This document shows, piece by piece, positions 15,001-27,000 of a stretch of 64,000 nucleotides of DNA. The notes beneath the pieces are model-generated. The model made no database searches, was not told the DNA's origin, and saw only the letters and a program-made list of their open reading frames with translations. The stretch is from Plutella xylostella (Eukaryota > Arthropoda > Insecta > Lepidoptera > Plutellidae): the NCBI RefSeq assembly GCF_932276165.1, contig NC_064012.1, positions 9,927,501 through 9,991,500 on the forward strand, written 5' to 3'. A program made the position numbers and the translations under genes. Each line of letters begins with the position of its first letter. Position 1 is the first letter of the stretch.

Positions 15001-18000
15001 CAAGCACGGGGCCTGCACATGATGTAACAACCGTAGGTCCCGCGCGCCCGCCGGCTGAGCCCGGCACTGATCGGGGCCCGCACCTGAGGATACAACCGTG
15101 GGTCCCGCGCTGCCGCCGGGTGAAGCTGGCACTGATGTCCCGGTTCAGCAGCTCGCCGCCGCCGCCGCCGCCGCTCACACACCCCAGGGGGGAAGCATAT
15201 TAACGACGCGCCTTATTTTGAGGCACGTTTAAGAAGAAATGTACCTATGTCACTTGTCAAGTTTTGCTTATGAACAATAAAACGCCTTTAGATTTATAGC
15301 TGTATATTAATTCCCTAAATCCTCGATAAAGCTATCAGCAGCCTCAGTAAAAATAACCACATTTTGTATATTAAATTTCACTGCACTAGACCCAAAACAT
15401 GCTTTCTCCATTTTAGAGCTAGTAAATGGTGAAACAATGTGTGGCAGGCGGGCAGGTGGCTGATCTCATTGAGTTTAGCCATCGTGCTGGAAATCCGTCC
15501 AGGACAAAATTAATATTAATCTATAGGTAATATCGGTTTAATTCGTTAGATACTAATTAGTATAATTCCTCATTAAATAAGTGCTATTAATCCCGAAAAT
15601 GAATATGAATAATGAAAATTTAAACTGAAATGGAAATGTTAAATCAATCAAAGTATTTGCATAATTTGCACCCAGTTATATGTATACGTATGTATTATTT
15701 TATCATTATGAGCCATTTTATTTATCAGTAGTATAAAAACCAAAATCACATGCGATGCCAGTGATGGGATTATAAAATAATCGTAACATAATTGATACGT
15801 ACATATGATCCTACAGGATTAAATGGTGTTATATTCAATTTAACAATAAAATGATAGTAAAAAGGTGATGCTATTGAAACTTTCAAACAATAAAAAACCC
15901 ACAGTCTTAGTACCCAGTAATGAAGGCACACAGACTTACCTACGCCGACTGATCGCACCACCATGGAAAAAAATGTTAAGACATTATTATAAAGATTTTC
16001 CACACCGAATAAAAAAGCAGTCTTTAGATAGAGGTTGGTAATGAGACCTTTTCTTCCTGATAGCTAGAATATCCTCCACCAGTGAGAAACATATATAAAG
16101 TATTTTAATAAGTTAATATGTATAAAAAATAGGTATATATTTATATAATTCAACCTGCTGAAATTTAAAAGTTAACTTGCGACCTTCCGACTGGAAGTCT
16201 ATCGATACAATTCTACCATAAAGGTAGTTTACATATTCATTATTATTATCTAAAATCACACATACACATTTCATTCCCCTAGCCTACTTTAATTGATGTG
16301 TTTCTATAACACATCAAATCCAAAAATCAGTGAGTAGTTTTTCTTCAGTATTAAATTTTCTAATCATAGGTACTTACATACCTGGATACAACCTGGATAT
16401 CTAATAAAAACTACCACGATGTAATTTTTAGAGACCCTTAGGGACAACATAACCTTATGTATTGATTTACCAGCAGCAATAGGTATATTTTGTACTTAAT
16501 GCCTATGAAATAAAATCAACGTACCGTATCGCACTGTTTGTTCCTTAGGATAAGTCTTCAGATTTAAAGCCACGGGACCTACAAAACAAAACAAAAAATA
16601 AGAAATATGCGATTTCACGGATTGCTTTAGTTAGTATTAAAAGGATATGCATTTAGAAATAGTTATATTAGAGGTAAGTATGCAGGTTATCATCATATTA
16701 AACCAGCACCGGTTTAGATCTACCCGGGCGAGTCAACTTATCCTGGCCGATAGAAACCAGATGTCTTGTTAACTTGCTTCGCAGTACCTAGCTTGATCCC
16801 TGGTTATGGTCGGCCAGGTGCCAAGTTAACTTGCACGGGTAGTAGATGTACAGTCTGGTGATGCACTGTAAGTTCAGCCCTAGGAAAAAGTGAAATTAAA
16901 TTCGTCGTTATGTACAGCGATTGCGTAAAAACGCGTTATAGTCGGTCCAAGATTCGATTCGCTACAAAATTCGTTCGATCGATGAAGTTATCTTCTTTTA
17001 TCGATTTATGAACTCAGAATGGCAATACTGTATAGGGAGTCAGTTTTTTCCCCATATTTCATTGTACTACAATTTCAAATAAATTCTTTTTATTATTATT
17101 TTGTTAGACACTGGTTTAGATCTTTAAAAAAATTACAGTTTTTATTTACACAACCTGACATTTCCCTGACACAAATTAATCATCATCAGATATCAGACAC
17201 ACAAATTGCAAACTTGAGATCGATAATGCATACAGCCTGAAGAGCCACAGGCTGCGCAGTTCAAATTAGAATACCCTCAGACCCGTTCAGAGTGCTATAG
17301 GCTTATCACGTGAAAGGTTTTCAATCACGAAATGCTTCTACATTCAGGCAGTCTTTACACCCAACAATTTCAGTCCTAGATGCCGCAAAACGACTAATGG
17401 ATCCTAAGCTAAGTCGTTGCAACATACAATGTGCAGGCCTACACCTACACAGGCAGACAGTTTGCATTAGACCAGAGATACCCAAAGTGATTGATTTGAT
17501 TTGATGGGGTCCTTCATTAATGGCTGTCCCCTTCAAATCCCCGTGGTCAAAATTCGTTGAGCCTCAAATCTGGGCCTGAATTTTATTATTATTGTGGGTT
17601 TATATTATTGTAATGCTAAGATACTTAGATACTGTCAAATATTTGCATAAAGAAAGGATTCGGTTATGGAACCTGTTTCTGTTGCAATGTTAGCTTTGCC
17701 AAAATACCGATAAGTTCATTATCATTCCGTTGGCCATAATAGTTTGGGAATCCGTGCATTAGAGGCAGTGATGGCATCGCAGCAGCCCCGCGCTCCAATC
17801 CAATCAATATACCTGGGTAAGTATGTTTGTAGGCAAATTCAGAACGACATCGACGGCTTTTCAGCTCGGTTCAGTTCAAATGTAATTATTTATTACCTAT
17901 TTAGAAATTACTAATCATAAGAAAATACGTTTGTCTGTGCTTTTTTGTCTTTTCGCTTCGCTTTTCTGTCCAATCGCTAGATGAGTTAAATGTTTTATGT

Positions 18001-21000
18001 ACATACTGTTAGGGATTATAAATATGAAAATTTCAAGTTAGTTAATTTAACTTTAAGGCTCTAGTTTCCATTAGTCCGTTAGGGTTATTTGAAAATTATT
18101 TATTAATTATAGCAGAGTGAGAGTGGAATAGGTTATTTCATTAAGTATTTTTAATACGAGTCTTTTAATGTTTTTATTTATATTTTGTTTACTTTAAAGA
18201 GAGTAAAACTCATGTGATAACCATGAGACATTATAAAATATCGGAATGACTCGTAAATTCAAGACATATACGTTTTGAAACCAATTTTGAATATGCTATA
18301 TTACTTGTAATTATACGTAAAAAAACGAAAATCGTAAATAATAAAAACGTACTTAATAGCCTTAATTTCATACGAGTACAAGACAGTAAATTTTAGGCTT
18401 TAGTAAAGCACAGTTGGTTATAAACTAAAAAAATAGTTGAGTGTTGAGTAAGAAGGTGAGAATTTTAGTTGTATTTAGTTCAAATTTACAGTTCGGTTAT
18501 TTCATTCTTTTTCCTTACTATCTGGAGGACAGTCGAGTTCATCGCTATCGTCGTACGGACAGTCGACGTGACCGTCGCATCTCCTTGCCGAGCTTATGCA
18601 GGGACCGTTCTCGCAACGCCACTCGTTCCTGTTGCATCCATCTAGTCCGCAAAATAAACCTCGTCACTACATATTGTTCTTCTTTTTATAGCTAGCCATG
18701 TGCGTATGCACGGATCTGGCCGACAGATCTGCCTGACAGATTTACCTGTCATTTGTTTTACTGCCAGGTAAATTTTGTCAGTCAGATCTGTCGGGCAGAT
18801 CCATGTGTATATGGCTAGAGCTATTGTTAGAAATATTTTATTGGTTTATAGAGGTGTTGTCGTGGTTCTTTATTCACCATTCTCGATATCCTATGACACC
18901 CCATTGGGTCAGATGACAGACACAGTTCAGCAGTTTTCCATCCATGTCCGTCGACAGCAGCCAGCTTTAACATTTTTTTATCAACAAAATTTAAATTATA
19001 ATAAATACTTGTAAATAACATTGATTTACCTCCTGCTCCAGCTCCACCAGCACCCGGGTAAGAACTTGAACCTGAGCCCGGATTTGACCCGGATCCCGGA
19101 TAAAAGCCAGAGTCGGGATAGCCAGATCCACCTTGTCCAGGCCTTGATCCAGAGCCTGGTCGTGATCCCTCTCCAGGTCGACTTCCCGGATACCCAGCAC
19201 CGGGATAACCAGCACCAGGATACCCAGATTCCGGGTACCCAGGTCTATTATACCCAGAGTCGGGGTACGCTCCGGGGTAAGGCGCTGGGGGTCGGATTGG
19301 GAAGCCGGTGGTGGTGTAGACGGGTGAAGGGGTGGTCGAGGTGGGGTATTGCGGGTATCCAAAGTCCGGGGCGGGAGTCGCGCACGCGCTTTCGTCTGAT
19401 TGGTCCGGGCAGTCCGGGATCCCGTCGCAGACCGAGTACCGAGGAATGCACTGGCCTGATCTGCACGCCCAGTTGTCTTCGCTGCATGCTATAATGATAA
19501 GGGATTTTAGGACAGAGCACACAGTTTAACACAATTTACTTAAAATTTCATTTCATTTTGCGAGAGATATAAGACGATATTACGTGTATACTGTACACCT
19601 AGTCAGATATTTTGTATCAGTTCACTGAAAATAATGATGAAATTATTGAATGTAATGGACTAGGTTGGTAATCCAACATACCTACATTACCTACAGAGAA
19701 TGGGGTGGTTTATGTACCTATTAAGTATGTTATTGTTTGATTAACTAAGTATCAAGTCAAATATAAAATAGTCACTATAAAAAACATTAAGTACAATCTA
19801 CCTACTCTATTCACAGCAGAAAATTTCGTTCGTTTCGGTATCGATCGATACGATCTTATTACATATTAGGATATTGCAATAGTCTAGTTTTATTAATTGT
19901 TGTGATACCTACATCAAATTGATAACGTTAACTGTTTCGTTAATTCTATATCCCAAACGACTCAGACTCGAGTGTAGAGTAAAATTATAATTTTCCCTTG
20001 TTTCCTGCCATTTTGAAATCGCGACGAAAATATGTACGTAACTTTACTGAAACGTTCCAACTTTCACGCTGTGAATAAGTACTACAAAAGAGGCTCTAAC
20101 TACTATCTAGTGAGGTGTTCTGTGCTGAGAAGAAACTACAGAATTATCAAGTCTACTGAACTACTGAACGATAAATATGGCTATAAAATATATATGTATA
20201 ATTAATATAGGATGCATTTCGTAACGTAGTACTATAACTAAGTAAGTACCTATGTACAACAAAATTTACATAAAACTAGGTAACAAACAACAAAACAATA
20301 GAAAAAATAATATATTATATTATGGAATTCTAGGCAACCAACCGAGTGAAATTACATGAAATAACATAAACTATTGTTTTAAAAATATAATATTAAACGC
20401 TATAAAACTAAAATGACAAAATATATTATATACTAACTGCTGCCGTAACTCGTTATTTTACATGCTTACAAAAAAAAGATTTTCTGTCAATTTTCAATAA
20501 TCATCTGTAGGGTAAAATGAAAACCCAATCCACTAAAATATTAGCATGCAAATAAAGGAAATTCGAACCACTACAGGATTTATTTATTATATATGGTATA
20601 TGCCAATATGAAGGGTTAAATTTTATCAGTGAAGGAGCCGAAGGCAGATTAATACCAGACATACGTTCCTAAAGTACTAAAAGTGTACATAATTATAGAC
20701 TTCAGTATCTACTATCGATAAATGTCTTTACAGAACTCGTCAATCTGAACAACTTCGTTTAAAAACCGATAAAAAACAACAGAGAATTAAACAAAGCGTT
20801 AGAAAGAGAATGCTGTAAAACTTAAAATATAATACTTATCAGAGCAATGCAATGTATAATTATTTTTCCGTCATGTAAAGGTGAGCTTTGTTAATTGGAA
20901 TTCAAAGTCAATGGTTGTATCTGGCATTGCTAATGGTTGTGCTTTATTTAATCTATTAGACTTTGTTAACTCGCAGTCGACTGCATTCTTTTAAACTATC

Positions 21001-24000
21001 GCTTTTAATTAAATATCACTATACAAGCTTATCGGCTTTCTCCTCCCTTTGGCTCGATCAAGGATACAATCCAACCTTCAAACGAACAAACTACTTCATT
21101 TCGAATTCCGAACTCGCGGGGTCAAATAAAAATCAAGCGACCAAAGGATGACCAGCCAGCATTCGGGTTGAAAGTTTGACAGTCAATACCGGAGTTGTGA
21201 CAGTTCTGCTCATCAGAGAAGTCGAGGCAGTCGTAGATATTGTCACAGCGTCTGAGGTGTGGGATGCAAGCTCCGTCGTAGCACGTGAACTGAGACTCAT
21301 GGCACTCGGCCCCCGCCGCCGCCGCCTGCGGGGCTCTCAGGGCTGACCCGTAAGGCCGATTCGGATACCACTCTGGGTGTACACATAACACTTACAGACT
21401 GGTTGTCGCTACTTATTATGGACACAAAGGCATAATAATATATTTTATGTGTGTAACTAAACTAACAGTTTCCAATGTAATTGCATATTTTGTAAAATTT
21501 ATTTTAATCACCATCATTATAATATAGTTCTGGCCAAACTCCTTGCTGGTCTAGGCACTTGATCTGCACATTAAGTTATTCAGTCATTTAGTTTTTTACC
21601 TATAGAATATTCCCTACCATCTACGTACCTAGTAGACAATACAGAGATAGAAGTGAATATTGTGCTTGTACTATAATATATCTGTGCAGTGCTATAGTGA
21701 ATTGCTACAAGAGTGGCCATTCTGCAGATTCGTGATATCGAAGAAAAGATTCGGTGCATTGGTGTTTTTAAGCTTGCTTTTACCACCACGGTATTGTGAC
21801 ATACATATACAGAGCTTTTTTTTAAAATTCACAATAGAATTAACGATACAATCAAGGTGAAATCAATACTTACGGCAAGATAGTTCATCGGAGTTGTCAG
21901 TGCAGTCTAGCTGGCCGTCGCATACAAATTGCTTGTCGATACACAAGCCATTGCGACATTGGTATTGGTTCGCATTGCAACCCTCTGTGAACGAAATTAC
22001 AAAAAAGAAAAATTTTAGCAATTTTTGGATACGATTTTTTTCCCTTTTCACGTAAAATGAGAATATTTGAACATAAATTTTACTTAGAATCTTCGAAACT
22101 TTATTGTTGTATTTTTGGTCTTATTTCTAATTTATCGCTTTGTGAGTTTCCGCACTATCGTTTATTATATATTGATAATGTTTTTCATACAGGGGCAATA
22201 TTATGCACATTGTACATACTACATAACAAAATCTAGAAAAACCTATTGTGTTCCTGTAATGCTTGAACGTATAACATTATTTCCTACAACATTATAAAAA
22301 GTCTAGCACAAAAACCAATTAGAATGTCTAAAGCCAGAGAATCAGAACAGCTTTTTCATATCCGCAGTTGTGGAAAACACAACAAACCGTCATTTTCAGA
22401 GAATGCCGAAGAATGAAATGTAATGATGCTGGAATAAACGAAGTTAGCCGCGCGGCCGCGGGCGACGCGTGGCAAATAGGTATTGCGATGCACGTAAACC
22501 TTTGTTACGCCTGTTTGTTTCATATTCGCATGTTGATTAATGCAGACAAAGTTTAAAATACAATAGAGTGTAAATACGCCACGGTACGTGTTGTTTCCAC
22601 TCGGCCGCACTGTTAATTGGGGCTAAATTCATCCCTATTGTGCTCGGCTGGACATGGACATGGCCGTGGTATCTGTAAGGGATGTAAAATGCAACGCAAA
22701 TACGCATGTACCACGCAAAGCTCGCTGATACCCACTAATTAGCAACCTATTGTGTGTTATTGAGTAGGCAGGCCACGTATTGCGGTGGTATGGTTGGTAC
22801 CGCAAATATTTCGATGAGTATTAAATTTTGAGCCTTTTGATTATTTTCTGTACGCTTACATATTGACACGCTAAAGGGTGGAGGAGAATAGATAGCTCTA
22901 CGTATCCGTATACGTCCGGCGCACCCTCCCCCTATCGCGAACTTGTTTTGACAACGATTTTCGGTTTGAAAATTAATTGAATTTGACACAAATTACTTGG
23001 TAAGTGTTACTTTGTTTTGACTTTGCGATAGGGCCTTGGTTAGTCATCTACAGATAATATTGGTCTCAGTGACAAACTCTAGTCTAGATTCCGTATTCCG
23101 GCTAAAAGCTGCTAACACATTATTTCATGTGATCATCATTAAGTCCTCTAACTCCACGAGGAGCATAGGGCCTCCACAGTTCTTCTCCAGACGTTCCTGT
23201 CCTGGGCTCTTTCTTTGGCTTCGTCCCAGGAGATTCCGACGGCATTGAGGTCGCTGAGAATGGATCGCCTCCAAGTTATTGCAGGTCGCCCTTTGCGCCG
23301 TCTGCCCTGCGGCGGATTCCAATCTAACGCCATTTTGGCGATATTCCCCTCTGGTCTTCTGAGGCAGTGTCCAATCCAACTCCACTTTCTTCTGAGGATC
23401 TCTTTATTTATGGGTTCCTGTCGCGTTTCCTTCCAGAGGTCTTCATTGGATATTGTGTCAGGCCAGAACACTCGCAGAATTTGCCGCAGATGTTTATTGA
23501 CGCAAACTTGTAACTTAGTGGAGATTTCATGTGATATTCACATGATATTCCAATATGACAGAACTACTCACGGGCGATGAAAAAGTTCCACTCACAACAT
23601 ACCGACAACAAATAACCAATTTTTTTAAAGATTAAATTTACATTTTAAATAAAATATCACCGTTATTAGTTGGTAATATACTGATGCTCTCTTCAATGTT
23701 GAGAAGGCGTTATTAAGCTAGCCTTTTCCGTTTAGTAGTAGCTAATTTGGTGCTTTTTCAGTGGAACCTTTTCATTGCCCGTGAGTGTAGATTCACTTTT
23801 GGCAGCTAGATTACGGCGCTTGTAGTGTTTGTCACAGACGCGTTAAGAAGCTGATAACCGATATTAAACAAAATAATATCCCACCTGGCACAGGTATGAT
23901 GGTATTAGCGCAGTTCTCTTCATCCGATCCATCAGAGCACTCCGGGATGCTGTTGCAACGCAGCGAGTCCTTGATGCACTCACCATTGTGACATCTTTGG

Positions 24001-27000
24001 ACAATACAGAAAACAATTGTATTTTTGTACCAAACCATACTAGCAATCAACATTCGCTGAAACCTTCGCTTGAAATAAGCTTGATTAATTCATAAAAATC
24101 GCTTTGCTCGCATCGGTAAATAGATTCTAAAAGTTTACAATCGCATGGTAAGTAATGTACAGATGGGTGCAGATAAACCTGACCCTGAAGTTAGTGTATA
24201 TTAAAAATAAAAATGTATAGAAATAGTACCTAAAGTCAGTGGGGCCGTCACAGTTATCGCACTCGGCTTCGTCGGAGCCATCGCGGCAGTCGGGGTTCCC
24301 GTTACAGATGAGGCTATCATCCAGACAATGATCGTCACAATAATGGTTGCAACCTTGAACAAAACATACGACCCTTGTTAAACACTCAGACACAATTTGC
24401 AAATAAAATTCATCAAACAAAGTTTACAGGTAGTTTAATGGTAGTCTTCAGCGTGATAAAGGGACTTCAAGAAATAAAGACAGAGTATCAAAATACGATG
24501 CATAAATAACGCAAGCAACGCACAGCATAATACATCCAAATGTTATGGTAGCAGTTTATTTCGCAATTAACGTTACATCTAGTTAAAATGAGCACCTACT
24601 TGAAAATTCATATCAAGCTTTGGATCAGTGCGTCGATTCCAGTATCCACAAACGAATCACGTTGATTTTATTAAAATAAAAAGCAGAAGCATACAACTTT
24701 CGAAACTCACTCTAAATATATATGTTTCACACATATTTTTTAAATACAACACACCCAAATAATTATGTATATTATACATATTGCCTCACATGAAATACAT
24801 AAACTTACTTAAAAACTTATTATTTACAGTCATAATAATCCACTCACGAGCATTGAAAAACTCCCACTGCCACATCGAACGACAACGGTAGGCGGTCCGT
24901 TTTCGTTGCCCCTGAATATACTTATACAATACATACCTTCGTCAGTGCAGAGTTCCTCGTCCTCCCCGCCATCGCAGTCTCGAATACCGTCGCAGCGGAC
25001 GCCGCAGCCCCCGGTGTCACAGCTCACGCTGTTGTCGGGGCACGCTTGAGGGCCTGTAATTATAGCTGAGTGAGATAGAGCTTCTAGATGATTTCCCGAT
25101 CAAAAAGCTGGCAGCTGGCCCCATTGAAACTGCCAGTTGGTTAAAAGGCAGCGTGAGGAACTGCAAGTATACTATGTCATGTAAAATTGTTGGATATTTA
25201 TTGGTGTAAGAATATAAAGAGTACTCTATCTATCTATGAATCTATCTATCTATACCCGAAATACAGCTTCTAGAGATTTTCCCGATTAAAAAGCTTTATC
25301 TAAAGTACCTAATACACTCACGAGTAATATAAAAGTTCCAATGACAAAATATGAAATGGTAATTGGCTTGGAACGTTTTCATTGCTCGTGAGTATATTAA
25401 TAAATTATAGATTTAATCATTAAATTTTACATGTACACAGGTAGGTATAAATAAATCCTGTACTTAATTGTGTGTATATAAGTTAATGTACATTATATAA
25501 TTCCAGTAAGTATATACATATGTGTGTGAATAAATAAATAAATTTCCAAAGGTTCTGTAAAGGGCTATCTAACCTTAAATTCATAAAATACCTCACATAT
25601 GAATTTCCAAAGAATGGCGACAAACAAACACGAAAGAATGTCAATTAAAAAGCAGAATGATAATAAAATATTATGATGTTCGATGAGTTTTCAACAAAAG
25701 CTTATTAATTATCGGGTAGGTATTTTCATAATTAATTCAGTCGAGTTATAAACAGAAATCAATTTTAAGCTGTGTAGGTAAGTAAGTACTTGAAAGGAAA
25801 AATATTTTAAAGTGAAGTGGGTAAAATTCATACGTCCATAATTTTATTATCAAGTTAAATTTGGTCAGGGGAGGTTATTGCTGATTTACATTAATTATGG
25901 TAATTAAAACTAGTTCATATTGGGATCGAAAAATGTGTCTGTTTTAATTTTCAGTCCTGCTCAACTATAATAATCAGCATAGGAAATTCACTGAGTATAT
26001 AAGTAGGTACTTAATTCATTGCAAGGGCATATTAAGTCTAAACAACATCCACTGACGAACAATGAAAAAGTTCCAATCCCAAAATTCCAAAAATTAATGG
26101 CATTACATTGGAACATATTATTTTATAGTTAGTAGTATTTTGATGCGCTGTGAAATCAACTTCAATATTGCAGACAGCGTCATTAACATAGTTTTTTTTT
26201 TCGTTTAAGAGTAATTCGCTATGTTACTGGAACCTTTTCAGTGCTCAATGCGAGTGTATTATTATACATACATAAATAAAAAAAAACATAAAATTACAAA
26301 TCTGTACTTAACAATAATTTATACTAACATAACAACTATTTCCGTTTTATATTTACAGATGAAAAGACCCATTTAAAGTAAAAGGTTAGTTAGTTGGCTT
26401 TACCGGTTTAGCTAAGTACTTACAATACATGCAGCATGCAGAAGCGCAATTTTCCTACTACAAAGAGTACAAAGCCTTTTCAACTTGTACCTACTTATGA
26501 AATCCATTGTAAAAGATAAGTGGGTTTATAGTCTATTAAAATATTACTCGTTATTCTACAAACCTTGCTAAGGACTTGTTTACTGAAAAAGGGTTCAGAA
26601 AACATTCTTGAAATTAATTTTTCTCGGACCTAATGTTTATTATAAACGTAAATATCTACGCCCTTTGCAACGGACAGAGACGGGCACTTCCCAGTTAGCT
26701 ACAACTTGTAAAGAAAACAAAACGGCTAAACGAAAATCCAATTTGTTATACACACAGAAGCTGTATAGTTGTTCCCGATTTTCAATGAACTCACCACAGT
26801 TAATCTCGTCCTCACCAAGTGGGCGGCAGTGTTTGTTCCCGTCGCACCTGAGTGCTATGTTTATACATGACCCGTCGGTACAGCGGAACTCGTCCCTTTT
26901 ACAGGGACAGTGTGACTCGTCCGACCCGTCTAGACATTCGGTGGTGCCATTGCATCTTGCGTCTGGTTGCACACATTCTCCACTCGAGCATTCATACTCA

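Larger units (their letters stand above)
9404..15352 (+). mobile_element. BEL/Pao-type LTR retrotransposon, defective, with identical-looking LTRs
   Basis: Two 155-bp direct repeats (9404-9558 and 15198-15352) flank the element; I compared them by eye and saw no mismatch. Flanking ATAAC (9399-9403 and 15353-15357) is a 5-bp target-site duplication, usual for BEL/Pao. A purine tract (AGGGGGGAAG) lies just before the right LTR, as expected for plus-strand priming. The LTRs start TATTAAC and end GTAAAA rather than TG...CA. The interior carries gag and pol remnants but no complete protease, reverse transcriptase or integrase, so it is non-autonomous. It lies in the 7.9-kb perlecan intron on the opposite strand to the gene, and two hAT elements are nested in it. 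Confidence 0.9.

Noticed and set aside
14923..15203. Short frames in the GC-rich part of the LTR element, both strands
   Set aside because: Explained by GC-rich tandem duplication; Pro/Arg/Gly/Ala-rich translations without domains.
18991..19494. Several overlapping frames on both strands over the Gly/Pro-rich exon
   Set aside because: Low-complexity GC-rich sequence keeps other frames open by chance; only the minus frame with LDLa 14 and matching splice phases is coding.
25225..25250. CTAT repeat as a CRISPR-like or regulatory array
   Set aside because: A plain microsatellite; eukaryotic context and no spacers.
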